Of a stretch of DNA of 57,611 bases, positions 48,889 to 57,611 are shown one piece after another. The DNA lies in the NCBI GenBank assembly GCA_964434585.1, contig CAYSVN010000001.1, positions 1 through 57,611 of the forward strand, written 5' to 3'. The DNA comes from CAYSVN01 sp964434585 (GTDB taxonomy: Bacteria; Patescibacteriota; Gracilibacteria; Peribacterales; Peribacteraceae). The notes under the pieces are model-generated. The model saw nothing but the letters and a program-made list of their open reading frames with translations, did no database searches and had not been told where the DNA came from. The position numbers and the translations under genes are program-made. How positions within the stretch are numbered: position 1 is the stretch's first letter; the number at the start of each line of letters is the position of its first letter.

Positions 48889-48984
48889 CCTTTAAATACA
48901 AAAACAGTAACACTTCACATATCACAGTTTTATGCTCTGGATAATATTTAAAGATAGCTATGTATGGTATAATAGTTAGATTTT

Positions 48985-50628
48985 GTGAACAAATTCTCAG
49001 CTTTTCTATCGGCTTTCTTGCTTGTAGCCCTATTAGGTGTAGGTGGTACCGTATTTGCACAAAGTAACTGGGACGCCACCTTAAAAGCTAGTACCGAGGC
49101 GTTTACCATTATTGATGACGCGGATAGCTTAAGTGATATCTACCTACAATTTGGTGAAAACGTAGCAGAAACATTAACGTTTAATTTAGCTAATGACCGT
49201 TTTGAATTTAGTAATGATATATACATAAATGGTAATATTGCTGCTACCGGTAGTTTATTTATTAGTAATGATGGTGTATCAAACGATGCTACTATTATTT
49301 TTGATGAGCTAACTTCAACGAACTTAAGTTATAACTTTGGTAATAATCGTTTTGAATTTAGTAACGATGTATATATAAATGGCGGCCTAGAGGCAGCAGG
49401 ATCTATTACCGGTACAACACTTGCAACAACTACTCTACCAAACTGTGAGACGTTAGAAACCAATAGCGGCGGCCAATTAACCTGTGGTGCCGGTACAGTA
49501 ATTGCTCAAACTGGTTCCTCTTTGGCCACTATTCAAGTACGGCGCAGTAGCGGTAGTGTCTTTACGCTAACAAACCAAGACCAATGGTATCAATTTCCAT
49601 TTACTATTATAGATAGCGAAAGTAATACAGATGTTATTGAACATAATACTACAACCGCTAGCCGTATTGATATTAAAGAAGATGGTTATTATTTCCTTTC
49701 TTACCGTGTAGACCACAATGCTAACGTTAACCATGAACTATGGGCACGTGTCACGCAAAACGGAATAGAAATTCCAGGGTCTTACACCCAAGGAAGAAAC
49801 TTTGGAGGCGAGTTTTCCCCCAATGTTATTAGCGTGGTTTCTTACCTAGAAAATGGTGATTATGTAGAGCTAGAAGTACAACGTAAAACAGTGTTAAATA
49901 TCCAAAATGACACTATTTTAACGGTAACAAAACTTGAAGGCGTTCGTGGGCCAGAAGGCCCGGCGGGAACAGGTGGTTTAACGCAAGCAGAAACAGATGC
50001 GCTTTATGTAAATACCGCCGGAGATACCATGACAGGCGCATTAATAAATACCGTTTCGGTAACTTCTGAATTTATTAATGTGGCCTCAGCGACGCCACCT
50101 ACTTGTAATGTAGCCAATTTTGGTAGGCAGTGGGTCGATAGCGATACGGGTATGTTATACGTTTGCGACCCAAGCCGTACTAAGTGGCTGACACCGGCTG
50201 ACCAAAGCATTTGGGGAGAGCAAAATGGAGCCCAGTGTGTAGCAGGTGATTCTATTGGTAGCGAAGGCGACTGTGTTATTGAGTATGGAAGCTCGGTTGG
50301 GGTAAACCAAGATACAGAAGATAATGCTATCTATTTTCCGCATCCAATAACTATTACTGGTTATGGTTTCTCTAACGATGATAACGACTGTAATACTGGT
50401 ACATTTAGCATTGAAACATGGACAAGTGGCGGCACAGCTACTGATGAACCATTAATATTTGAGGCAGATATTGCAACAGGCATTGGGAATGTAGACACTA
50501 GTCAATCTTCCAATCTTTCTATTGATTTAAGAGGGCAGCAGTATAGAACATTTGGTATTGATAATGATTGCGGCCAAACAATTGATGATTATAATATGAT
50601 TATCTATTATCGCTACCGACATGATTAA
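48985..50628 (+). CDS. Secreted fibre-like protein 1, C1q/TNF-like and collagen-like, 547 residues
   Basis: GTG start at 48985, with TATAAT (48968-48973) just upstream. The signal peptide ends near GGTVFAQ (residue ~26). Two repeats of the form IYLQFGENVAETLTFN...RFEFSNDIYINGN follow (about 50-135). A beta domain with DIKEDGYYFLSYRVDHNAN (about 230) resembles the C1q/TNF jelly roll. A short collagen-like GPEGPAGTGG (about 325) and a phage-tail-fibre motif DALYVNTAGDTMTGAL (about 338-353) follow. The C-terminal domain is Cys-containing. It is first of three paralogues; a surface fibre or adhesin is inferred. Confidence 0.8.
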   Translation: MNKFSAFLSAFLLVALLGVGGTVFAQSNWDATLKASTEAFTIIDDADSLSDIYLQFGENVAETLTFNLANDRFEFSNDIYINGNIAATGSLFISNDGVSNDATIIFDELTSTNLSYNFGNNRFEFSNDVYINGGLEAAGSITGTTLATTTLPNCETLETNSGGQLTCGAGTVIAQTGSSLATIQVRRSSGSVFTLTNQDQWYQFPFTIIDSESNTDVIEHNTTTASRIDIKEDGYYFLSYRVDHNANVNHELWARVTQNGIEIPGSYTQGRNFGGEFSPNVISVVSYLENGDYVELEVQRKTVLNIQNDTILTVTKLEGVRGPEGPAGTGGLTQAETDALYVNTAGDTMTGALINTVSVTSEFINVASATPPTCNVANFGRQWVDSDTGMLYVCDPSRTKWLTPADQSIWGEQNGAQCVAGDSIGSEGDCVIEYGSSVGVNQDTEDNAIYFPHPITITGYGFSNDDNDCNTGTFSIETWTSGGTATDEPLIFEADIATGIGNVDTSQSSNLSIDLRGQQYRTFGIDNDCGQTIDDYNMIIYYRYRHD

Positions 50629-50693
50629 AACACAATAAACATACAATGGAAACTAGTTAATATTGTTAAAAAATGGTACAATGGTTAGATCTT

Positions 50694-52310
50694 GTGAACA
50701 AATTCTCAGCTTTCCTATCGGCTTTTGTAATAGTAGAATTATGTAGTGTAGTGCATACCGTATTTGCACAAAGCAACTGGGACGCCACCTTAAAAGCTAG
50801 TACCGAGGCGTTTACTATTATTGATGATTCCGATACACTTAGCGATATTTACTTACAATTTGGTGAAAGCGTAGCAGAAACGTTAACATTCCACCGTACG
50901 AATGATTGGTTTGAATTTAGTAACGATGTTTATATACAAGGAGAGTTAACTACTTCCGGCGTAACAATCTTGCCATTACCAGACTGTGCAAACTTAGTTA
51001 CCAATGGCTCTGGTAGTATTATTTGTGGCAATACAACACAAATAACATTTACCGGTAGCGACTTAGCCGCTGTACAAGTACGTCGAGACACAAATTTAAA
51101 TTTGGCATTAGCTAGTACATGGCTTGATATCACCTTTAATAATACCGATATTGAAAGTAACGTTGCAGCGTTAGAGCACAATGACGTTAATACAGAGATT
51201 ATTGATATCAAACAAGATGGGTACTATATGATTTCGTACCATGTTACGTCGTCTGGAGGTTCTACAACTGGTGTCCAACAGCACGATCTATCAGTCCGAG
51301 TGCTAAAGAATAATGCAGATGTTTTAGAGGGATCTTTAACACGTTCTGCTGAATTTGTGCTGGAATATATTCCAAATACTATTAGTATTTTGGCATTCTT
51401 GCAAAAAGATGATGAAATTAAGCTGCAAGCGCTGCGTGAACTTAACTCACCAAATGAGATTATTGATGAAACAGTCTTTACAATTGTAAGCTTGGAAAGT
51501 GGTGGTTCTAGTGGTTCGTTGCTTCAAGTAGATGCTGATGATTTGTATGTTAATACCACTGGTGATACGATGACAGGAACATTAAATATTGCTAATGGTG
51601 GAGAATTAAATGTAGAAGGTAGTATTACGACCGATTCCAATTTGGGGTTAAATAGCGATGGGGCCGCTGTTGATGTCGGCATACGGTTTGGTGGTCCAGC
51701 AACACAATCACTTGTGTATGCAATAGGAAACACGCGGTTTGAATTTAGTGATGATGTGTATGTAAATGGTAACGCAGCAGTCACAGAAAATTTATTTATT
51801 AACGTTGATGATACTGCCGCAGATGCTAGTATTTCATTTGGGGGAACTACTCCACAAAGCCTATTATACTCTGATGGAAACACTCGGTTTGAATTAAGTG
51901 ATGATACCCAAATTGATGGAGAATTAGGTGTGACAGAAAATATCAACAGTCGCTGTGGAGCCCATGATAGCTTTAGTTTTGAACGTGGTGGTGTAAGCTC
52001 TAATAATTCCTGGGCAGTTGGTAATGGGCAAACACCTTGGGGTGCACCAATGGCTTGTAGCGGAGAAGTAACAGCAATGTCCGCGGTTTGTACGGGCTCA
52101 ATTGGAACCTCGCTCACTGCAGTGCTGCGTAAGAATAACGTTCCAACAACTTGTGTGGTTAATATTGCAGCGACAGTTGGTGATGCAACCTCGGTTGATT
52201 GCAATGAAACATTTGCTGTCGATGATGTATTAGGAATCTATGCTGGAACAGAAACAGGTGCTTGGACAGAATGTGTTGGTACATTTTGGACAAGGTATGA
52301 TATTCAATAG
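50694..52310 (+). CDS. Secreted fibre-like protein 2, paralogue
   Basis: Paralogue of the upstream gene: the same signal (VNKFSAFLSAF), SNWDATLKASTEAFTIIDD and RFEFSNDVY-type repeats. I start it at GTG 50694: the ATG at 50673 lies in TACAAT, the counterpart of the -10 box of paralogue 1. It also has the C1q/TNF-like domain (DIKQDGYYMISYHV) and LYVNTTGDTMTGTLNI. It then has two more FEFSDDVYVNG-type repeats and a different Cys-bearing C-terminal domain, so the tips have diverged. Confidence 0.78.
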   Translation: MNKFSAFLSAFVIVELCSVVHTVFAQSNWDATLKASTEAFTIIDDSDTLSDIYLQFGESVAETLTFHRTNDWFEFSNDVYIQGELTTSGVTILPLPDCANLVTNGSGSIICGNTTQITFTGSDLAAVQVRRDTNLNLALASTWLDITFNNTDIESNVAALEHNDVNTEIIDIKQDGYYMISYHVTSSGGSTTGVQQHDLSVRVLKNNADVLEGSLTRSAEFVLEYIPNTISILAFLQKDDEIKLQALRELNSPNEIIDETVFTIVSLESGGSSGSLLQVDADDLYVNTTGDTMTGTLNIANGGELNVEGSITTDSNLGLNSDGAAVDVGIRFGGPATQSLVYAIGNTRFEFSDDVYVNGNAAVTENLFINVDDTAADASISFGGTTPQSLLYSDGNTRFELSDDTQIDGELGVTENINSRCGAHDSFSFERGGVSSNNSWAVGNGQTPWGAPMACSGEVTAMSAVCTGSIGTSLTAVLRKNNVPTTCVVNIAATVGDATSVDCNETFAVDDVLGIYAGTETGAWTECVGTFWTRYDIQ

Positions 52311-52363
52311 ATAGATAAAAAATAGTAAAATTATAAAAAATATGGTATAATAATATAATAATC

Positions 52364-53152
52364 ATGAGAAAATCATTGTTATTATTGGCTGTTTTACTAA
52401 TACCATTAATTAGTGGTATGCATACTGTTGTTGCCAGTAGTTGGAACCCTACGTTAAAAGTAAGCACAGAGCCTTTTACAATTATAGATGATAGTGCTGG
52501 ATTACTAGAAGATATTTACTTACAATTTGGTGATACATTAGCAGAAACATTAATGTTTAACCGTGCTAACAATAGGTTTGAATTTAGTGATGATGTATAT
52601 GTAAATGGTGATATTGAAGCCGCTGGAGTTGTCACAGCATCACAGGCGACATTAACAGGATTGGTAAATTGTTCAAAGTTAAAAACAAACACTTTAGGGC
52701 AAGTCACTTGTAATACCGATCCTTCTATTTTGCATGTTGACACAAGTTCTATTGTAACAACTGGAGCAAACTGGATAACAGCATATTCTGTAGTTATTCC
52801 CGGTGGAACAATTGGTGTGGGCAATGCACTTGATATTGATGTATGGGCAGATAGAACGAGTGGTACCAGCTCAGCAGCATTTAGGGTGCTATATGGTGGA
52901 TCACAAATTGTCGCAATGGGAAATAACGGTAATGACCCAGCCCGTATCGATGTCATGATTAAAGGTGATGGAACTACAAGTGCGCAAAAAGGATTTATGG
53001 ACCACAGTAATTCGGGTAATGGTGGTACAAACCGTGGTAATGTTGCTATTGATTCTACGGTAGACCAAACATTACAAATACAAATTAACCCCAATGTTGA
53101 TACAAACAATTGGACATTTGAATATTTAAGTATTGAAGTTCTAGAGCCGTAA
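52364..53152 (+). CDS. Secreted fibre-like protein 3, short paralogue
   Basis: 262 residues. Signal peptide (MRKSLLLLAVLLIPLISG), then SSWNPTLKVSTEPFTIIDD and one IYLQFGDTLAETLMFNRANNRFEFSDDVYVNGDIEAAG repeat shared with the two upstream genes. The C-terminal ~140 residues (WITAYSVVIPGGTIGVGNALDIDVWAD) form a different beta-rich head. TATAAT (52354-52359) is only 4 nt before the ATG. Likely exported and displayed with its paralogues. Confidence 0.78.
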   Translation: MRKSLLLLAVLLIPLISGMHTVVASSWNPTLKVSTEPFTIIDDSAGLLEDIYLQFGDTLAETLMFNRANNRFEFSDDVYVNGDIEAAGVVTASQATLTGLVNCSKLKTNTLGQVTCNTDPSILHVDTSSIVTTGANWITAYSVVIPGGTIGVGNALDIDVWADRTSGTSSAAFRVLYGGSQIVAMGNNGNDPARIDVMIKGDGTTSAQKGFMDHSNSGNGGTNRGNVAIDSTVDQTLQIQINPNVDTNNWTFEYLSIEVLEP

Positions 53153-53267
53153 TTAATTAAGGTGGTAAATATAATTAAAAATACCTATATAGCTATCCAG
53201 GTAAAAACCACTACCAAAGTCTTAGAACCAGGTATCACATCGATAGACTTCGAGTTATAATCTATTT

Positions 53268-54386
53268 ATGAAAATTATTCTAGCTCATGAACTTTTAACC
53301 ATGCGTGGCGGTGCAGAACGTGTTGTAAAAGCGCTGGCAGATAAATATAAAGACGCGCCAATTATTACATTACTCTATCATCAAAAAAAATTACAGAGCT
53401 GGTTTCCAGAATCACGAGTGAAAGTTTCGATGCTTCAATTATTTAGCTGGCTCACAACTAATCACCATGTTTACCTACCGTTATTTCCGCGTGCAGTAGA
53501 TTCTATTCGCGTGGACCAGCATGCAGATGTTCTATTAAGCTCGTCTTCTGCGTTTATGCACGGTCTTAAAACACCAAGTAATACAAAGCATATTTGTTAC
53601 GTTCATGCACCAGCCAGGTATCTTTGGGACAGAACACACGAAATGCTAGAGCGCGCAAATCAGGGCGTATTGGGTCCACTTAAATATTGGCTGGCATCAA
53701 TATTATTTCACCATTTACGCAAGTGGGATGTTGCAGTAGCAACTCGGCCAGATGTACTACTAGCTGCTTCTAAAGACGTGCAGCGTCGCATTAAATTATA
53801 TTGGGGCCGCGAAAGCCAGGTGGTTTATCCGTTTGTAGATAATTACTGGCTAGAGCAAGACGGCGTACTGCCAAGGCCAGTAGAGCACGAATACTACTTG
53901 GTAGTGTCGACGCTTGTGCGCTATAAGCAAATAGAATTAGCGGTAAGAGCGTTTAATGAGAACGGTAAAAAATTAATTATTGTAGGCGAAGGGCCCGATA
54001 AAAAACGCCTCCAGTATATGGCTTACAGCAATATTACGTTTGTAGGTTATAAAGAACGCGATGCATTATGTGCTTATTACCAACATGCGCGAGCAGTAAT
54101 ATTCCCAGGGGAGGAAGACTTTGGTATTGTGCCACTAGAAGCAATGTCGCAAGGAACACCACTTATTGCTTATGGCCGTGGTGGAGCGCTAGAGACTATA
54201 AAAAATAATACACATGGTGTGTTATTTAATGAGCCATATTATGCAGCAATAAACCAGGCAGCACAGCAGTTAGAAACCATGGAGTTCGATAAACCTACGC
54301 TAAAACAACAAGCTGCCAAGTTTAGTAAGCAGGTATTTTTTAAAACAATTGATAATGTTGTAACAACTGCAGTTTCGGTAGATTAA
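53268..54386 (+). CDS. Glycosyltransferase family 4/1
   Basis: A 372-residue GT-B glycosyltransferase. MRGGAERVVKALADKY (about 12-27) is the N-terminal donor-side motif. The C-terminal half has STLVRYKQIELAVRAFNENGKKLIIVGEGPDKKRL and the sugar-nucleotide site EEDFGIVPLEAMSQGTPLIAYGRGGALETI (about 284-313). It resembles mannosyltransferases of O-antigen/exopolysaccharide synthesis. TATAAT (53256-53261) ends 6 nt before the ATG. It may glycosylate surface polymers or the adjacent fibre proteins; that link is inference. Confidence 0.9.
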   Translation: MKIILAHELLTMRGGAERVVKALADKYKDAPIITLLYHQKKLQSWFPESRVKVSMLQLFSWLTTNHHVYLPLFPRAVDSIRVDQHADVLLSSSSAFMHGLKTPSNTKHICYVHAPARYLWDRTHEMLERANQGVLGPLKYWLASILFHHLRKWDVAVATRPDVLLAASKDVQRRIKLYWGRESQVVYPFVDNYWLEQDGVLPRPVEHEYYLVVSTLVRYKQIELAVRAFNENGKKLIIVGEGPDKKRLQYMAYSNITFVGYKERDALCAYYQHARAVIFPGEEDFGIVPLEAMSQGTPLIAYGRGGALETIKNNTHGVLFNEPYYAAINQAAQQLETMEFDKPTLKQQAAKFSKQVFFKTIDNVVTTAVSVD

Positions 54387-54406
54387 AGCTGTGATATACT
54401 GTGGTC

Positions 54407-55318
54407 ATGAAAACTATTGCTGTTATTGGTGCCGGTGATGTTGGTGCTCACATTGTAAATGCAGGCATGAGCGCAAGGCTAGAGGCTCAATTCTATTTGG
54501 TAGATATTAATAAAGAATTAAGCGCTTCCCAAGTATTAGATTTAAAAGACAGTCAGTTGCCTGCTGGTAAATCATTAGTAGAAGATGCTGATTTTTCTCA
54601 TCCAGATGTTCAATCTGCAGATATTTATGTAATAACTGCTGGAGTAAAGCAAAAACCAGGCGAAAGCAGATGTTCATTACTCGGGCGTAATAAAGTTATT
54701 TTAGAATCTATTAAAGAGCAGCTACCTTCTATAAAACCAGAAGCAATTGTTATGCTGGTAACAAATCCAGTAGATATTTTAACGCAAATAGCTAATGAGC
54801 TTTTTAGCTTACCGCAAGGCCAGGTATTTGGAACTGGAACCATATTAGATACCAATCGCTTCCATTGGCGCCTAGCAAAGCATTTAAGCCAGCAGCTAGA
54901 AGATGTATCTGGTTATGTATTAGGTGAGCATGGTGATAGTGGCTTTATCGCTTGGTCGACCGTTCATACAGCTACTGTTATTAATAATGAATCTAAAAAT
55001 ACAATGGAAACAGATGTTCGCAGTGCTGCCCACACTATTATAGATGGAAAAGGATCTACATATTTTGGTGTCAGCGCAATGGTAACATTGTTGCTTCGTG
55101 CCATCATCCATAATTCACAAAAAGTTTTACCAGTATCAACTTCGTTAAAAGGGCAGTATGGGTTACATAATATTGCACTTGGTGTTCCAGCGGTCATTGG
55201 CAGCCAGGGGGTTCAGTCTGTTATAGAGCTAGAGTTAACACCTAAAGAACAACAGCAGTTACAAAATTCTGCAGCAGAATTGCAGAAACTATTTACCGAA
55301 TGTTCACTCCATTCATAG
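54407..55318 (+). CDS. ldh: L-lactate dehydrogenase
   Basis: A 303-residue LDH/MDH-superfamily enzyme. The start is ATG 54407 (MKTIAVIGAGDVGAHIV), because TATACT ends exactly 6 nt upstream and the earlier in-frame GTG lies in that spacer. The NAD-binding GxGxxG is at about 8-13. The specificity loop reads AGVKQKPGESR, with Gln at the position that favours pyruvate/lactate over malate. The active-site His is in LGEHGDSGF (about 173-181). It would recycle NADH in fermentation. Confidence 0.93.
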   Translation: MKTIAVIGAGDVGAHIVNAGMSARLEAQFYLVDINKELSASQVLDLKDSQLPAGKSLVEDADFSHPDVQSADIYVITAGVKQKPGESRCSLLGRNKVILESIKEQLPSIKPEAIVMLVTNPVDILTQIANELFSLPQGQVFGTGTILDTNRFHWRLAKHLSQQLEDVSGYVLGEHGDSGFIAWSTVHTATVINNESKNTMETDVRSAAHTIIDGKGSTYFGVSAMVTLLLRAIIHNSQKVLPVSTSLKGQYGLHNIALGVPAVIGSQGVQSVIELELTPKEQQQLQNSAAELQKLFTECSLHS

Positions 55319-55320
55319 TT

Positions 55321-57611
55321 GTGAATTCAAACCTAGAACATTTACAGGCAACGGTAAAGCAGGCGCCAACAGGCCCTGGTGTTTATCAATGGAAAAACGA
55401 AAAAGGCACCGTGCTTTATGTTGGTAAGGCTAAAAATTTACGAAACCGTTTAAAAAATTACGTGCATACTAAGCCAGATATAACAGATGGTCCTTGGAAG
55501 CGAGCCTTAAAAGAGCATATTGCAGATGTAGACTGGACCATTACCACAACCGAAATTGAAGCACTGGTGCTGGAAACAAATATTATTAAGCAGTTGCGCC
55601 CAAAATATAATATTGTCATGAAAGATGGTAAAAATTATATTTATGTTCGCGTTGGTATCGACGAGCCGTACCCAACGGTACGACTTCAGCGTCATCCTCA
55701 ACGAGACAAGGCCAAGTATTACGGGCCATTTTTACAAAAGTACCAAATAGAAAATATTTTAGATGCACTCCACCTGGTATGGCCATGGAAAACGTGTAAG
55801 CAATCTATTACTAAGCTTAATAATAATCCAGAAGCCCAACTTAAAAACCCATGCCTAGAAGCGCAAATTAAACAGTGTTGTGGTACGTGTAATGGTGTAA
55901 TAACTCAAGAAAATTACCGAGTATCTATTGGTTATTTACAAGATTTTTTAAAAGGAAATCATAAAGCCGCAAAAGATGCCATTACAGCCAAAATGCAAGA
56001 AGCTGCTGCTGTTAAACAGTTTGAAAAAGCGGTAAAACTACGCGATGCTATTGGATGGATAAAGCAACTAAATGAGCGCCAACAGGTATCGGACACTACC
56101 GGTGAAAGTACCGACTACATTGGTCTTGCTCTTGGTAAAACCGAGGCGCAAATTGTTATTTTAAAAGAGCGCGATGGTCGCGTGGTTTACGAAGACATCT
56201 TAAGCTTAAAGACATCGCTCGACGACCCGGCAGAAATATTACGGCAGTTTATAACACAGTATTATGACCAAAACATGATACCCCCTGTTATTGCGTTGCC
56301 AACCGAGGTTGCAGATAGCGAAATTGAGCAAAATTGGCTGCGTGAGCAACGCGACGGAGCAGTAGAGCTGCTTGTGCCCCAGCGTGGTAAAAAAAGCCGC
56401 CTAAGCGCATTAGCAGTTAAAAATGCTGATAGTAAAATGCGCGCCAAGCTTACCAAGTGGGAAGCACAAACTAAAGGACGTAAACAAGCGCTAGAGGACT
56501 TAGAAAAACTACTGCAACTGCCAGCATTCCCAAAACGAATAGAGGGGTACGATATTTCGCACTTAGCAGGGGATTTTACCGTAGGAAGTATGGTAATAAT
56601 GCACGATGGTAAAGCAAAAAACGACCACTACCGAAGTTTTAGTATTAAAACCTTAAAACAGGGAGAGGTAGACGATTATCAGTCTTTAAAAGAAGTATTA
56701 AAACGACGTTTACGTTATATTGCAAAAGAGGCAGTCCGCCTAAAATGGGAAGAGGCAGGCGTAACATTTGGAAGGGCAAAAAAATCTGAAATAGAAACAT
56801 TAAAAAAAGTAATTGATGATCATAAAGAATATATCTATGCAAATGAAGTTATACCAAAAGAGTTTATAGTCGCTCGATTTGAAGATGAAATTATTGCCTT
56901 TGCGAGAATAGAAGAATATAACAGTGTGAAAGAGCTCTGTTGCGTGTGGGTGCATGATCATTGGAGAGGTCAAAAATTAGGGTATCAAATAATTGAAAGA
57001 TTATTAAAACCAGTAAAAACTGGCAAGGTTTACATTTGTATTGATCCAAGCCTAGAAGAATATTATGCAGCTCTTAATNNNNNNNNNNTAATTTTCAGCG
57101 CATTAAAAGTGCACCTAAGGCAATGGTTGAATATTTTAAAGAAATTGGAATTTATAATGATTTATTTAAAAAATCTATCCAAATGATGTGGCAGGCTGTT
57201 AAAAATAAAAAAGATCCATCGCTTACTACTAAGCCAGACTTGCTAGTAATAGATGGTGGAAAAGGCCAGGTAAGTAGCGTACATAGTGTGCTAGTAGAAC
57301 TTGGTTTAACCAGTATTCCTATGATAGGCATTGCCAAACGTGAAGAAGAAATTTTTGTAGCCGGTAATAAAATTCCGCTTATTTGCGCTAAAGATAGCCC
57401 AGCAAATCAGTTACTGCAGCGCCTACGTAACGAGGCCCACCGTTTTGCCAATAGCATTCGCGAAAAACAAGGCTTGGCTAGCATGCAACATTCTGTGTTA
57501 GATGACATTCCTGGCATTGGCCCAGCCACTAAAAAGAAACTCCTCGAACAGTTTGGCTCGGTAGAGAGTATGAAACAGGCAGATAAAACAGAGCTCTTAA
57601 AATTTTTAACC
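55321..57611 (+). CDS. uvrC: UvrC excinuclease subunit with an inserted GNAT domain (gap and truncated end)
   Basis: Makes the two incisions in nucleotide-excision repair. GIY-YIG domain: GPGVYQWKNEKGTVLYVGKAKNLRNRL. Fe-S Cys cluster: PCLEAQIKQCCGTCNG. UVR helix pair, then the RNase H-like domain (RIEGYDISHLAGDFTVGSMV...VDDYQSLKEVLKRRL). Here a ~150-residue GNAT fold intervenes (FGRAKKSEIETLKKVI, VWVHDHWRGQKLGYQIIERLL) before LLVIDGGKGQVSS and the helix-hairpin-helix end (DDIPGIGPATKKKLLEQFG). Ns at 57079-57088 lie in the GNAT part, and the frame after the gap resumes at 57090. I prefer GTG 55321; an ATG at 55300 overlaps ldh. The 3' end is outside the window. Confidence 0.93.
57079..57088. 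other. Assembly gap of ten Ns
   Basis: Ten undetermined bases within uvrC. With exactly ten bases the frame would be broken; the sequence after 57090 (NFQRIKSAPKAMVEYFKEIG) is clearly the continuation, so the true gap length probably differs by one or two bases or is unknown. Confidence 0.97.

Noticed and set aside
50673..50693. ATG start for fibre-like protein 2 at 50673
   Set aside because: The ATG lies in the stretch that corresponds to the -10 box of the first paralogue; the paralogous start is GTG 50694.
51524..52204. 226-codon minus-strand open frame in fibre-like protein 2
   Set aside because: It mirrors the biased composition of the repeat gene on the plus strand, and has no promoter or domain.

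Overview
The window looks like a chromosomal piece of a Candidate Phyla Radiation (Patescibacteria) genome, probably Parcubacteria-like. This rests on moderately AT-rich, compact DNA, a ribosomal-protein operon that stops at rpsE with no rpmD (L30), a 630-residue AlaRS lacking the C-terminal domain, ComEC without a nuclease domain, many ORFan membrane or surface proteins and a fermentation-type lactate dehydrogenase. TAA, TAG and TGA all end recognisable genes, so the code appears standard. No 16S gene is present, so the assignment is inference.

Layout. 1-12.7 kb: housekeeping genes (Nudix, GNAT, alaS, a lipoprotein, nrdR, aspS, a GIY-YIG gene, a peptidase E homologue, rpiB, rnc, nusB, lepB, yebC, comEC). 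12.9-16 kb: a small hypothetical, an S-layer-homology protein bounded by perfect 20-bp inverted repeats, small unknowns and rpmH. 16.3-18.5 kb: ligA, cut by one in-frame TAG and carrying an in-frame palindromic insertion. 18.6-19.9 kb: four tiny genes with strong Shine-Dalgarno sites and hairpin terminators, unlike their surroundings. 20-25.7 kb: a three-gene unit ending in a 1537-residue protein. 25.9-34.3 kb: the ribosomal operon rplC to rpsE. 34.5-45.4 kb: cysS, a second GIY-YIG gene, DUF2461 and DUF1697 proteins, tRNA-Leu, a nucleotidyltransferase-like protein, rpsF-rpsR, a NIF3-like protein, a RelA/SpoT homologue and dtd. 45.5-57.6 kb: pyrG, a membrane protein, tRNA-Lys, three related secreted fibre-like proteins, a glycosyltransferase, ldh and a uvrC that carries an inserted GNAT domain and a 10-N gap.

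Many genes have a -10 box ending exactly 6 nt before the start codon, so their mRNAs are predicted to be leaderless. Ribosomal genes instead follow pyrimidine-rich stretches. The intergenic DNA holds several families of dispersed, foldable repeats: a ~115-165 bp element whose stems covary between copies, a ~100 bp palindromic element also found inside ligA, short palindromes, and hairpin pairs attached to both GIY-YIG genes. The strongest candidates for something undescribed are the GIY-YIG/hairpin modules, the palindromic element inside ligA, the UvrC-GNAT fusion and the small-ORF island.
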